Assembly: GCF_004382795.1 (NCBI RefSeq)
Contig: NZ_SMSG01000003.1
Location: 124,001 to 188,000, forward strand
Source: Cumulibacter soli
GTDB lineage: Bacteria > Actinomycetota > Actinomycetes > Mycobacteriales > Antricoccaceae
Length of the DNA stretch: 64,000 nucleotides
Reading direction: 5' to 3'
Positions within the stretch are counted from its first letter, which is position 1, and each line of letters opens with the position of its first letter. The notes beneath the pieces are model-generated. The model worked only from the letters and a program-made list of their open reading frames with translations. It did no database searches and was not told the DNA's origin. The position numbers were made by a program, and so were the translations under genes. Below, one piece after another: positions 23,788 to 34,860 of this stretch.

Positions 23788-24720
23788 ATGCGCGTCTTGT
23801 TCGCCGGTACGCCGGAGGTCGCCGTACCGTCGTTGAATGCTTTGGTTGCCTCTGAGCATGACGTTGTCGCGGTGCTCACGCGGCCGGATACCCGTGCGGG
23901 CCGCGGTCGCAGGGTGCACCGTAGTGAGGTCGGTCAGCGTGCGGACGAATTGGGAATTGACCTGCTGCAGCCCGCGTCATTGCGTGAGCAGGCGGTCGCC
24001 GAGCAGTTGAGTGCGCTCGACTTGGACGTGGCGGCGATCGTTGCGTACGGCGGGCTGGTGCCGGCATCGGCGTTGACGATTCCGCGACACGGCTGGGTGA
24101 ATCTGCACTTCTCCTTGCTGCCGCGTTGGCGCGGCGCTGCACCGGTGCAACACGCGATCGCTGCGGGCGACGAGCGGATTGGCGCCTGTACTTTCCAACT
24201 TGAGGCGGGCCTGGATACCGGGCCGATCTTCGACGAATTGGCTTTCGACACACCGCCGCGCGCGACTGCGGGGGAGTTGTTGGGTCGGCTGGCGGTTGAA
24301 GGCGCGCCGTTGCTGCGGAAAACCGTGGACGATATTGCCGCTGGTACCTCGATTGCTCGCCCGCAGCCGGCAGAGGGCGTGACACTTGCGCCGAAGATCT
24401 TGGTCGAGGACGTACACGTCGATTTCTCCCGGAGGGCCCTCGAGGTCGATCGGTTAGTGCGATCGGCGACCCCAGCACCTGGCGCGTGGTGCGTAATCGC
24501 CGGGCAGCGGCTGCGATTGTCCGTCCTCGAGGCGATCGATGAGCAGGTGCCGGCCGGCGAACTCGTCGTGACGAAGCGCGAGGTCGTGGTGGGATGCGCC
24601 GAGGGCGCGGTGCGCCTCGGTGAGGTGCAGCCACAGGGGAAGCGTCCGATGTCGGCCGCGGACTTTGCGCGCGGTGCCCGCTTGGCCAGCGGAATGTCCG
24701 TGGGGGAGGCCCGGGGATGA
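23788..24720 (+). CDS. fmt: Methionyl-tRNA formyltransferase
   Basis: Transfers a formyl group from 10-formyl-tetrahydrofolate to Met-tRNA for initiation. The 310-aa protein begins with FAGTPEVAVPSLNAL, has the SLLP signature within NLHFSLLPRWRGAAPVQHAI near residue 110 and a C-terminal OB-fold tRNA-binding domain (about 205-305). It follows def by two bases and overlaps rsmB by four (ATGA), consistent with a def-fmt-rsmB operon. Confidence 0.98.
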   Translation: MRVLFAGTPEVAVPSLNALVASEHDVVAVLTRPDTRAGRGRRVHRSEVGQRADELGIDLLQPASLREQAVAEQLSALDLDVAAIVAYGGLVPASALTIPRHGWVNLHFSLLPRWRGAAPVQHAIAAGDERIGACTFQLEAGLDTGPIFDELAFDTPPRATAGELLGRLAVEGAPLLRKTVDDIAAGTSIARPQPAEGVTLAPKILVEDVHVDFSRRALEVDRLVRSATPAPGAWCVIAGQRLRLSVLEAIDEQVPAGELVVTKREVVVGCAEGAVRLGEVQPQGKRPMSAADFARGARLASGMSVGEARG

Positions 24721-26231
24721 GCGAGCGCGGACCAGGTACTGGCGGCAGCCGCCACGATGGCCGGCGCGACGAATCACACGGTCGCAATCGTAGGGATAAT
24801 GGCGATCGACGCGGCCGCTCTCGTCAGCCAGCAGATCGAGCGCAAGGTGGGTCCGTGTCGCGTGGTTCGCGCGGTCGACGCCTGGCCGTGGGCGCGGCGC
24901 CTCGCAAGGTCGCGTACGACGTATTGCGGGCAGTCAGCGAACGTGACGCGTACGCGAATCTGGTGCTGCCGGATCGGATCCGTGCCGCCGGTCTGGACCC
25001 GCGCGATGCAGCGCTGGCGACGGAGCTGACGTACGGGACGTTGCGCGCGACCGGCCTGCTGGATCGGGTCATTGACGTAGTCTCCAGCAGACCCGTGGAG
25101 GACCTGGACGACGACGTTCTTGACGCGATCAGGTTGGGTGCGTACCAGCTACTACGGACCCGGATCGCAGCCCACGCGGCGGTGTCCGCCACAGTGGGCG
25201 CGACGTACGGTGTGCTCTCGCAGGGACAGTCGGGGTTCGTGAACGCGTTGTTGCGCAAGATCGGCTACCGCTCGCACAGCGAATGGATCGAGCGCGTCGC
25301 GCCGGATCGAGATGACGACCCTGTGGGACATCTGGCCGTAATGTATTCGCACCCGAAATGGATAGCGGCCGCGTTCAATGATGCGCTCGGTGGCGATTAC
25401 GCCGAACTCGAATCCGCATTGGCAGCTGACGACGAGCGACCCGTGGTCCACCTCGCGGCCCGCCCAGGCCGAGTCGGTCGCGCTGAACTCGCGGACGTCG
25501 CCGGAGGCGCCGAAGGAAGGTATTCGCCTTTCGCGGTATATATGGATTCTGGCGACCCGGCGGGAGTCCCGCAGATTCGCAGCGGTTCAGCGGCCGTGCA
25601 AGACGAGGGCAGCCAGTTGGCTGCTTTGGCTTTGGCTAACGCGACGATCGATGGTCGCGATGAGCAATGGGTCGACCTTTGTGCGGGGCCGGGCGGGAAG
25701 GCCGGCCTGTTGGCGGCTATCGCCGGCGAACGCGGCGCACGGGTGCTAGCCAATGAAGTGGCGCCGCATCGCGCGCGGCTGGTCGAGCGGACAGTTCGCG
25801 GATTTCCCGCCGATGTGGTGATCGGTGACGGACGCGAGGCGCCGCTGGCCGACTCCAGCGTTGACCGAGTTCTGGTTGATGCGCCGTGTTCCGGGTTGGG
25901 TGCGTTGCGTCGTCGCCCCGAATCGCGGTGGCGACGACAGGCGTCCGATATTCCTGCACTCACGGCATTGCAGCGTGAACTGCTGACCTCGGCGCTGAGA
26001 ATTGTTCGCCCGGGCGGCGTCGTCGGATACATCACGTGCAGTCCGCACGTCGCGGAAACTCGCGCAGTCGTGCGTGCTGTCGTCGGGGATATGTCCCGAT
26101 TGATCGACGTACGCCCACTGCTGGCTGGAGTGCCTGACCTAGGTGATGGTCCGTGGGTGCAATTGTGGCCGCATCGGCACGGCACCGACGCGATGTTCAT
26201 CTGCCTGATCGGCACGCCTGAGCGCACGTGA
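24717..26231 (+). CDS. rsmB: 16S rRNA (cytosine-967-C5)-methyltransferase RsmB
   Basis: Methylates C967 of 16S rRNA using S-adenosylmethionine. The 504-aa protein opens with a basic, Arg/Gly-rich disordered tail (residues 1-60) common in actinobacterial RsmB. A NusB-like RNA-binding domain follows (about 60-200) and then a Rossmann methyltransferase. Motif I is CAGPGGKAGLLAA; motif IV DAPCSGLGALRRRPESRWR carries one catalytic Cys and motif VI YITCSPHVAET the other. ATGA overlap with fmt. A 157-base gap precedes rpe. Confidence 0.96.
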   Translation: MSERGPGTGGSRHDGRRDESHGRNRRDNGDRRGRSRQPADRAQGGSVSRGSRGRRLAVGAAPRKVAYDVLRAVSERDAYANLVLPDRIRAAGLDPRDAALATELTYGTLRATGLLDRVIDVVSSRPVEDLDDDVLDAIRLGAYQLLRTRIAAHAAVSATVGATYGVLSQGQSGFVNALLRKIGYRSHSEWIERVAPDRDDDPVGHLAVMYSHPKWIAAAFNDALGGDYAELESALAADDERPVVHLAARPGRVGRAELADVAGGAEGRYSPFAVYMDSGDPAGVPQIRSGSAAVQDEGSQLAALALANATIDGRDEQWVDLCAGPGGKAGLLAAIAGERGARVLANEVAPHRARLVERTVRGFPADVVIGDGREAPLADSSVDRVLVDAPCSGLGALRRRPESRWRRQASDIPALTALQRELLTSALRIVRPGGVVGYITCSPHVAETRAVVRAVVGDMSRLIDVRPLLAGVPDLGDGPWVQLWPHRHGTDAMFICLIGTPERT

Positions 26232-26388
26232 AGTAGCCGGTAGGTACACCGCTCGCTCGAGATCCGGGACGGTTGGGAATGTCGGCGCCGCGTGCGGTGT
26301 TATGGGCGCACCAGCCGGGACTGCGCGCGAGCCGATCGCGCGCGCAGTGTGATCCAATAGTTGTTGAATCGACAATCAGGGGATACGT

Positions 26389-27078
26389 ATGCAGTACGCC
26401 GCCCAGCACACGGGCACCGGCCAGCCGATGATCGCGCCGAGCATTTTGTCGGCAGACTTCGCCAGGCTGGCCGACGAGATCGATCGGGTAGCAGGCAGCG
26501 ACTGGCTGCACGTGGACGTCATGGACGCGCATTTCGTCCCCAACCTCACCATCGGTGAGCCGGTGGTGAAGAGCATCCGCGCCGCCACCGACATCCCCCT
26601 CGACTGTCACCTGATGATTTCCGACCCCGATCGATGGGCTCCGGGTTACGCGACGTTGGGCGCGCACAATGTGACGTTCCACGTCGAGGCCGCCGGCGAT
26701 CCTGTGCAGACCGCACGCGCGATTCGAGCCGAGGGCGCGAAAGCGGGACTCGCGCTCAAGCCCGGTACCGCGTTGGAGGACTACCGAGAGGTACTCACCG
26801 AGTTCGACACGTTGCTGATCATGACGGTCGAGCCTGGTTTTGGCGGGCAGGCCTTCATCGACGCGATGATCGACAAGATTGCCGCGGCACGGCGCGCCGT
26901 TGATTCCGGTCATCTGAACCTGCTGGTGGAGGTAGACGGCGGCGTTAACGCCGCCACGATCGAGCGGGCGGCCGCCGCGGGCGCCGATTGCTTCGTCGCC
27001 GGCAGCGCTGTCTACGGCGCCGATGATCCGGCGCAGGCGGTCCGCGCCCTTCGCGAGCAGGCCGCAGCGGCATCGTGA
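26389..27078 (+). CDS. rpe: Ribulose-phosphate 3-epimerase
   Basis: Interconverts ribulose 5-phosphate and xylulose 5-phosphate in the pentose phosphate pathway; ribulose 5-phosphate is also the substrate of RibBA encoded just downstream. The 229-aa TIM barrel shows [15 protein letters not shown], the metal-binding [24 protein letters not shown] and [13 protein letters not shown] at 26389 has AGGGGA about five bases upstream; an internal ATG at 26428 would also give a functional start. It overlaps ribD by four bases (GTGA). Confidence 0.97.
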   Translation: MQYAAQHTGTGQPMIAPSILSADFARLADEIDRVAGSDWLHVDVMDAHFVPNLTIGEPVVKSIRAATDIPLDCHLMISDPDRWAPGYATLGAHNVTFHVEAAGDPVQTARAIRAEGAKAGLALKPGTALEDYREVLTEFDTLLIMTVEPGFGGQAFIDAMIDKIAAARRAVDSGHLNLLVEVDGGVNAATIERAAAAGADCFVAGSAVYGADDPAQAVRALREQAAAAS

Positions 27079-28238
27079 CGGTGAACGAACTGGCTGCCTA
27101 CGAGGCCTGGATGGCCGAGGCCCTGCGCGAGGGGGTGCTGGCCCAGGGGCTGTCCAGCCCGAATCCGCCGGTTGGCGCAGTCGTCATCCGGGACAACGTC
27201 GTGGTGGGCCGTGGGCATACCCAGCGCCCTGGTGGCGCGCACGCCGAAATCATGGCGCTGCGTGAGGCCGGTGACGCCGCGCGTGGTGCCTTACTGGTGT
27301 GCACCCTCGAACCGTGCGCACACACCGGCCGTACCGGCCCGTGCGCAGACGCGATCATCGCGGCAGGCATCGCAGCGGTCGCGTATGCGGTCGCGGACCC
27401 CACCGATCAAGCCAGCGGCGGACATCAACGCCTCGCCGAAGCAGGCATTGCAGTCACTGCCGACATCAACAGCGACGACGCTGAGCGTGGTGCGTTGCGC
27501 GGCTGGTTACACCACCAACGAACCGGTCGCCCCTACGTGATCTGGAAGGTCGCGCAGAGTCTGGACGGGCAGATCGCTGCGTCCGACGGGTCCAGCCAGT
27601 GGATCACGGGTCCGCAATCGCGCGTCGCCGTCCACGACCTCCGCGAACGCGTCGACGCCATCCTGGTGGGAGCAGGAACCGTCCGCACCGATGACGCGGC
27701 CCTGAGCGCCCGCGACGAGCACGGTGAACTCCGAGGACGCCAACCACTGCGAATCGTCGTGACCGGTAGCGGTCAGCTTCCGCAGCACGCGAAGATTCTC
27801 GATGGCCAGATCCCGACGTTGATCGCGCTCGGTCCCGGAGCAGCGCATCACCGCGTCGACGTCCTGCGACAGCGTTCGATCGATCATCACAACAACGGAC
27901 GCGCCGCATGCGACGTGTGGCTTTCGCCCGGGGACCTCCAGGAGGGAGTCGACCTGGACGCGTTACTGGCGGAGCTCGGTCGGCGCGGCGTGCTCACCTT
28001 GCTCGTGGAGGGCGGGCCGAGCGTAGCCGGGACCTTCGCAGCGGCGGATCTCATCGACGAGGTCCAGGCTTATATCGCCCCGAAGCTCTTGGTGAGCGGA
28101 ATGTGGCCTGCGTTACGGGGCTACGGTGTAAGCAGCATCGATGACGCCCTGAATCTGCAGATCGCCGACGTGACTCGCAGCGGTGATGACGTCCTCGTGA
28201 GGGCAGTCCGCCGTCATGCACCACTGAAAGGGAAGTAG
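27075..28238 (+). CDS. ribD: Bifunctional riboflavin deaminase-reductase RibD
   Basis: Deaminates and then reduces the pyrimidine intermediate of riboflavin synthesis. The N-terminal cytidine-deaminase-like domain (residues 1-150) has the zinc motif [10 protein letters not shown] and [18 protein letters not shown]. The C-terminal NADPH-dependent reductase domain begins around residue 155 with [16 protein letters not shown] and includes [14 protein letters not shown] and [13 protein letters not shown]. Length 387 aa is normal. The start is GTG overlapping rpe. It leads the ribD-ribE-ribBA-ribH set. Confidence 0.97.
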   Translation: MTVNELAAYEAWMAEALREGVLAQGLSSPNPPVGAVVIRDNVVVGRGHTQRPGGAHAEIMALREAGDAARGALLVCTLEPCAHTGRTGPCADAIIAAGIAAVAYAVADPTDQASGGHQRLAEAGIAVTADINSDDAERGALRGWLHHQRTGRPYVIWKVAQSLDGQIAASDGSSQWITGPQSRVAVHDLRERVDAILVGAGTVRTDDAALSARDEHGELRGRQPLRIVVTGSGQLPQHAKILDGQIPTLIALGPGAAHHRVDVLRQRSIDHHNNGRAACDVWLSPGDLQEGVDLDALLAELGRRGVLTLLVEGGPSVAGTFAAADLIDEVQAYIAPKLLVSGMWPALRGYGVSSIDDALNLQIADVTRSGDDVLVRAVRRHAPLKGK

Positions 28239-28242
28239 GCAC

Positions 28243-28877
28243 GTGTTCACTGGAATCGTCGAAGAAATCGGCACGGTATCCTCGCTCACCCACGATGGGG
28301 AGAACGTCGACATCAGGATCGAGGCGCCGCTGGTGGCCTCCGACGCCGTTCATGGAGCTTCCATCGCGGTGAATGGGGTCTGTCTGACCGTGGTTGCGCA
28401 CGACGCCGCCGGATTCACCGCTGATGTGATGGGCGAGACCTTGGACCGCTCCAGCCTTGGCGCGCTGCGTGCGGGCGGACAGGTCAACCTGGAACGCGCC
28501 ATGCCTGCCGGTGGCCGGTTGGCCGGGCATATCGTGCAGGGGCACGTTGACGGCGTCGGCACCCTCCTACATCGCGACTCGCACGGGAAATGGGATGTGC
28601 TGCGGTTTTCGCTACCGTCCGAACTCGCGAAGTACGTCGTGGAAAAGGGATCTATCACCATTGACGGCGTATCGCTGACCGTGAGTGCGGTGAGTCCAGC
28701 GGACGCCGAGGATCCCTGGTTCGAGGTCTCGTTGATCCCGACGACATTGAAGCTCACCACCCTCGGCGAGCGCGCACAGGGAGATCGGGTGAATCTGGAA
28801 GTCGACGTACTGGCAAAGTACGTCGAGCGGGCGCTGGCGAGCAGAGCGCCGTCACACAACGAGGCAGGACGTGGGCA

Positions 28878-28881
<4 letters not shown>
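28243..28881 (+). CDS. ribE: Riboflavin synthase (alpha chain)
   Basis: Dismutates two molecules of 6,7-dimethyl-8-ribityllumazine into riboflavin. The 212-aa protein has the two internal lumazine-binding repeats: [12 protein letters not shown] with [12 protein letters not shown] in the first half, and [14 protein letters not shown] with [12 protein letters not shown] in the second. GTG at 28243 follows AGGGAAGTAGGC. A four-base overlap (GTGA) links it to ribBA. No FMN riboswitch is present upstream of the rib genes in this window. Confidence 0.97.
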
Positions 28882-30858
<1,977 letters not shown>

Positions 30859-30878
30859 AACGGAGTAGGACCACTCCC

Positions 30879-31727
30879 ATGCTGCGCATCGCCGTCCCGA
30901 ACAAGGGCTCATTGGCCGACGCCGCCGCGACCATGCTGAAGGAGGCCGGCTACCGCCAGCGCTCCACCAGCAAGGAACTGGCCATCCTCGACCCGCAGAA
31001 CGACGTCGAGTTCTTCTATCTGCGCCCGCGTGACATCGCCGTGTACGTCGGTGAGGGCACGCTGGACCTAGGCATCACCGGCCGGGATCTGCTGATCGAC
31101 TCGGGTACGGACGCCACCGAGGTGCTTCCACTCGGGTTCGGGGCATCGACGTTTCGTCTAGCTGCCGAGCCGGACACCATCAGTTCGTTGGAGGACCTCG
31201 CCGGTAAGCGAATCGCCACGGCGTACGCCGGGGTCATGGCCGACATCCTTAAGCAGCGCGGTATCGACGCCAAGATCGTGCGCCTCGACGGCGCAGTCGA
31301 AACAGCAATCCGACTCGGTGTAGCTGACGCTGTCGCGGACGTCGTTGAAACCGGTACCACGCTGCGTACTGCGGGTCTGCAGATCATCGGCGACGAACCG
31401 TTGCTCGTCAGCGAGGCCACGTTGATCGGGCGCGAGGGTGTGGCAGAAGAGTCGGCCGTGCAGCAATTGCTGCGTCGCCTGCAAGGCGTGCTGGTAGCGC
31501 GTCGGTACGTAATGCTCGACTACGACATCCGCGGTGAGAGTCTGGACGCCGCTGCTGCGGTAACTCCAGGGCTGCAGTCACCGACTGTGTCGCCGCTGCA
31601 CGACGAGGGTTGGTTCGCCGTGCGGGCGATGGTGCCCAGTGATCAGACGAACTCGATCATGGACGAGTTGTGGTCGTTGGGGGCGCGAGCGATCCTCGTC
31701 ACCGACATCGTTGCCTGCCGCATCTGA
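30879..31727 (+). CDS. hisG: ATP phosphoribosyltransferase (long form)
   Basis: Committed step of histidine synthesis, joining ATP and PRPP. The 282-aa protein is the long HisG: two periplasmic-binding-like lobes (AVPNKGSLADAAATML, YVGEGTLDLGITGRDLL, and DAVADVVETGTTLRTAGL for PRPP binding) plus a C-terminal ACT-like regulatory domain (about 210-282) that mediates histidine feedback inhibition. Because it has this domain it does not need HisZ. SD GGAG lies upstream of the ATG. Last gene of the long co-oriented stretch before murA. Confidence 0.97.
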   Translation: MLRIAVPNKGSLADAAATMLKEAGYRQRSTSKELAILDPQNDVEFFYLRPRDIAVYVGEGTLDLGITGRDLLIDSGTDATEVLPLGFGASTFRLAAEPDTISSLEDLAGKRIATAYAGVMADILKQRGIDAKIVRLDGAVETAIRLGVADAVADVVETGTTLRTAGLQIIGDEPLLVSEATLIGREGVAEESAVQQLLRRLQGVLVARRYVMLDYDIRGESLDAAAAVTPGLQSPTVSPLHDEGWFAVRAMVPSDQTNSIMDELWSLGARAILVTDIVACRI

Positions 31728-31785
31728 CCGAAAGCCGTGGCACCATAGAGCAGTTGAATTCGATGGTGACGGAATGGAGTTCTAG

Positions 31786-33126
31786 GTGACGATCAGCGCC
31801 TCCTCTCTGAGAGTTATCGGTGGCACCCCGCTCACTGGTGAGGTCGTTGTTCGCGGAGCCAAGAACCTGGTGCCGAAGGCCATGGTCGCAGCCCTCCTCG
31901 GTAACACCCCGAGCACGCTGCGTAACGTCCCGAACGTCGTGGATGTCGATGTCGTGTCGGGGTTGCTGAAACTGCACGGTGTGGGAGTCGAGCGCACCGA
32001 CGGCGTGTTGACGATGGACCCGGGCCGGGTCGATCACGCCGAACCTGCCGAACTCAACGTGCACGCAGGGTCCAGTCGGATCCCGATCCTGATGTGCGGG
32101 CCACTGATCCATCGGCTCGGACGAGCGTTCATCCCGGACCTGGGCGGCTGCAAGATCGGCGACCGCCCGATCGACTTCCACCTGGACGCGCTACGGCAAA
32201 TGGGTGCGAAGGTCCGTAAAGAGAACGATGGCCTGTACATCGACGCCCCTGGCGGACTCCGCGGTACGCAGATCGAGCTGAGTTTCCCCAGCGTCGGTGC
32301 CACCGAACAAGTGCTGTTGTCGGCGGTACTGGCCACCGGCACCACCGAACTACGCAACGCCGCGGTCGAACCGGAGATCATGGACCTGATCTGCATCCTG
32401 CAGAAAATGGGTGCCCAGATCACCGTGCACAGCAACCGCGTCGTACGTATCGAGGGTGTTTCAGAACTGACCGGTTTCGATCATTGGGCGCTCACCGACC
32501 GACTTGAGGCAGCGTCCTGGGCCTGCGCCGCGCTCGCGACCAAGGGCGATATCACGGTCGTCGGCGCCGAGCAGGAGCCGATGCTGACCTTCCTGAACGT
32601 ATTTCGCCAGGTCGGTGGCCAGTTCGAGGTGAACGACGGCGGAAACGGATCGGCCAAGTCGATTCGATTCTGGTGCCCCGAGGGCGGGCAACTAAATGCC
32701 GTGGCGATCGAAACCAACGTCGCACCAGGGTTCCAGACGGACTGGCAGCAACCGCTCGTCGTGGCGCTCACCCAGGCCGAGGGCCTGTCGATCGTGCACG
32801 AGACCGTGTACGAGAACCGACTCGGCTTCACCCAAGCACTCAATACGATGGGCGCGCACATTCAGGTGTACCGCGAGTGCCTCGGCGGGTCGACCTGCCG
32901 GTTCGGGCAGCGCAACTTCTCGCATTCGGCGGTGATCAGCGGCCCCGCGCAATTGCACGGCGCGGAGCTGGCGATCCCTGACCTCCGTGGCGGATTCTCG
33001 TACCTCATCGCAGCGCTCGCCGCTGATGGAACCTCCACCTTGCACGGGCTGGAGCTGATCTACCGCGGCTACGAGAACTTCCTGGCGAAGTTGTCCTCGC
33101 TGAATGCGAAGTACGAAGAACTCTAG
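31786..33126 (+). CDS. murA: UDP-N-acetylglucosamine 1-carboxyvinyltransferase (MurA)
   Basis: First committed step of peptidoglycan synthesis, adding enolpyruvate to UDP-GlcNAc. The 446-aa protein shows the EPSP-synthase-like double domain, VRGAKNLVPKAMVAALL with the catalytic Lys-Asn pair, SSRIPILMCGPLIHRLG, and the active-site loop GGCKIGDRP with Cys122. Mycobacterial MurA has Asp at this place, which gives fosfomycin resistance; the Cys here predicts the sensitive type (inference). It is about 25 residues longer than E. coli MurA, partly from a segment around VYRECLGGSTCRFGQR. GTG start after GGAATGGAG. Convergent with the ABC permease gene. Confidence 0.94.
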   Translation: MTISASSLRVIGGTPLTGEVVVRGAKNLVPKAMVAALLGNTPSTLRNVPNVVDVDVVSGLLKLHGVGVERTDGVLTMDPGRVDHAEPAELNVHAGSSRIPILMCGPLIHRLGRAFIPDLGGCKIGDRPIDFHLDALRQMGAKVRKENDGLYIDAPGGLRGTQIELSFPSVGATEQVLLSAVLATGTTELRNAAVEPEIMDLICILQKMGAQITVHSNRVVRIEGVSELTGFDHWALTDRLEAASWACAALATKGDITVVGAEQEPMLTFLNVFRQVGGQFEVNDGGNGSAKSIRFWCPEGGQLNAVAIETNVAPGFQTDWQQPLVVALTQAEGLSIVHETVYENRLGFTQALNTMGAHIQVYRECLGGSTCRFGQRNFSHSAVISGPAQLHGAELAIPDLRGGFSYLIAALAADGTSTLHGLELIYRGYENFLAKLSSLNAKYEEL

Positions 33127-33216
33127 GCGCCACCAGCCGCCCGCACACCGCACTCAGTCGTAGCCGCCTACCAGGCCGCCGCATTCGGTGTTGACGTGCG
33201 CCACCAGGTTCTAACT

Positions 33217-33957
33217 TCAGTCGGACCAGCGGAACAATCGGCGGGCGAGCCCTGCGAAGATCAGCGTCCATACGGCCAGTACCAACAACGCGACCCAATC
33301 CAGTGGTCCAGACCCAAGCGCGGAGCGCAGACCATCGCCGAGTGCGCCACATGGCGTGAGGGCGACAATCGTCTCCCACGGCGAACCGTACGAGGAACTT
33401 GGCAGGACGGTGCCCAACCCGAGCATCAGCACCCACACCAGATTCGCCAGTGCGAGGGTTGCCTCGGCACGTAGGGTCCCGGCAAACAGCATCGCCAGCG
33501 ACACGAAACATGCCGTACCGACGATCCAGAACAGCAGCGCGGGCAGCACGCCGCTGAGGTCCGGGTGCCAGCCTAGGGCGAGCGCGATCGTGCTCAGCAC
33601 GACGATTTGCAGCACCTCGATCGCCAACACGGCCAGTACCCGTCCGGCGAGTAGGCCGCCGCGGCCCAGGGGAGTGACCCCAAGTAGTCGAAGGACGCCA
33701 TACCGACGGTCGAAACCGGTGCCGATGGCTTGGCCGGTGAAAGCCGTCGACAGGATCGCCAGCGCCAGCACCCCTGGCGCGACGACGTCGATCCGTCGAC
33801 CATCGAGTTCGGGGAACGGCAGCAATACCCCGGCGATGAGTGCCATCGCCGGCAAGATCAGCGAGACGAGGAGCTGTTCGCCGTTGCGCAGCAGGCTCGC
33901 GGTGTCGAACTTGGCCTGCGCGAGTATCCTGGTCCGCTCGGCGGCGGGGGCGCTCAC
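33217..33957 (-). CDS. ABC transporter permease (ABC-2 type)
   Basis: A 246-aa integral membrane protein with about six hydrophobic segments (for example LLVSLILPAMALIAGVLLPF, VLAVLAIEVLQIVVLSTIAL, VLPALLFWIVGTACFVSLAM and WVALLVLAVWTLIFAGL near the C terminus), as in ABC-2/daunorubicin-type exporters. The GTG at 33957 overlaps the ATPase stop, so the two subunits are translationally coupled. Substrate unknown; small two-gene exporters of this kind often export drugs, lipids or peptides. Confidence 0.9.
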   Translation of the reverse strand: MSAPAAERTRILAQAKFDTASLLRNGEQLLVSLILPAMALIAGVLLPFPELDGRRIDVVAPGVLALAILSTAFTGQAIGTGFDRRYGVLRLLGVTPLGRGGLLAGRVLAVLAIEVLQIVVLSTIALALGWHPDLSGVLPALLFWIVGTACFVSLAMLFAGTLRAEATLALANLVWVLMLGLGTVLPSSSYGSPWETIVALTPCGALGDGLRSALGSGPLDWVALLVLAVWTLIFAGLARRLFRWSD

Positions 33958-34664
33958 ACGCGTTCCCGGGGAGTCAACTCGAAGTACACGTCTTCCAGGC
34001 TCCGCCCGGCGCATAGCTGGGCGAGTGGGCCATCGGCGGCCACGCGACCCTCATTGATGATCACGATGTGATCGGCCAGCCTTTCGGCCTCCTCGAAGGA
34101 GTGCGTAGTGACGACGACGGCGACGCCGCGCTCGCGGGTACGGCGGATGAGTGACCACACATCCAGCCGAGCGTGCGGGTCGAGCCCCGCTGTCGGCTCG
34201 TCCAGGAAAAGCACGTCAGGGTTACCGATCAGCGCGCAGGCCAAGGCGACTCGCTGCCGCTGACCGCCCGATAGTCGCCGCACCGTGGTGGACGCGAACT
34301 GGTCAATACCCAACTCGCTCACCAGTTCATCGACCGATCGCGGGTCGGCGTACAAGGAGGCGAGGTGACGAAGTAACCGGACGGGTTTGGCGCCGTTAGG
34401 CAGGCCGCCGTCCTGCAGCATCACGCCCACACGCGCGCGGTGCTCAGCGTTCGCCGCCCAGGGATCGGCGCCCAATACTCGCGCCTGACCGGAGGTGGGG
34501 CGGATCAAACCTTCCAGGCACTCCATCGTGGTGGTCTTGCCGGCACCATTGGGGCCCAGGACCGCGGTGATCTCGGCGGTACGCGCGGACCAACTCATTC
34601 CATCGACAGCACGCGTTGCGCCGTAGCGCTTGCTGAGCTCAATCACCTGGACTGCTGTGGTCAC
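33954..34664 (-). CDS. ABC transporter ATP-binding protein (drug-exporter type)
   Basis: A 236-aa nucleotide-binding subunit. Walker A GPNGAGKTT near residue 38, signature RRLSGGQRQR, Walker B VLFLDEPTAGLD and the switch histidine in VVTTHSFEEAERLAD are all present. GTG at 34664 is chosen over upstream in-frame codons because TAGACT lies eight bases before it and no Shine-Dalgarno is visible, suggesting a leaderless transcript. It forms an operon with the permease and is divergent from the crcB unit. Confidence 0.93.
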   Translation of the reverse strand: MTTAVQVIELSKRYGATRAVDGMSWSARTAEITAVLGPNGAGKTTTMECLEGLIRPTSGQARVLGADPWAANAEHRARVGVMLQDGGLPNGAKPVRLLRHLASLYADPRSVDELVSELGIDQFASTTVRRLSGGQRQRVALACALIGNPDVLFLDEPTAGLDPHARLDVWSLIRRTRERGVAVVVTTHSFEEAERLADHIVIINEGRVAADGPLAQLCAGRSLEDVYFELTPRERV

Positions 34665-34672
34665 AATGATCC

Positions 34673-34678
34673 AGTCTA
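34673..34678 (-). promoter_or_regulatory. -10 element of the ABC exporter operon, leaderless arrangement
   Basis: TAGACT on the minus strand ends eight bases before the GTG at 34664. TTGCAG at 34697-34692 is a poor -35 at non-ideal spacing. Confidence 0.45.
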
Positions 34679-34769
34679 GGCCGTGCGGCATCTGCAATCG
34701 AGGTGCGATCCAGCGGCGCTCATCACCTCCTGAGCCATGTGCGAGAATAAAAAGAGACGTCTAGATGTC

Positions 34770-34824
34770 ACGGCGGTGGGGCTCGCCGTACCCAACCTCG
34801 GACCTCCGACAACAGTCCCTACCT
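34770..34824 (+). promoter_or_regulatory. Fluoride riboswitch (crcB motif), variant
   Basis: ACGGCG (34770-34775) pairs with CGCCGT (34784-34789). The enclosed GGGGC (34778-34782) can pair with GTCCC (34815-34819) as the aptamer pseudoknot, and TCGG/CCGA (34798-34809) gives the second stem. The order GGCGgTGGGGCTCGCC, stem, CCCTAC fits the crcB motif. It deviates at two usually conserved places (GGCGGTGG instead of GGCGATGG, and CAACA instead of the TGATG-like segment). The next genes are two crcB fluoride channels, which makes the call credible. Confidence 0.65.
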
Positions 34825-34852
34825 GTAGGCGCGAGCACGCCCGAAAGGTAGG
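34818..34852 (+). promoter_or_regulatory. Shine-Dalgarno-sequestering hairpin of the fluoride leader (expression platform)
   Basis: CCTACCT (34818-34824) is a perfect complement of AGGTAGG (34846-34852), the ribosome binding site before ATG 34861; GGCG (34828-34831) and CGCC (34838-34841) form an inner stem. CCTACCT overlaps the GTCCC arm of the aptamer pseudoknot, so the two pairings exclude each other. Fluoride binding would free the ribosome site (inference). Confidence 0.6.
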
Positions 34853-34860
34853 AATAGATC

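Noticed and set aside
26232-28242. FMN riboswitch (RFN element) before the riboflavin genes
   Set aside because: No RFN-type conserved blocks in the gap before rpe, and ribD overlaps rpe, leaving no room for a leader.
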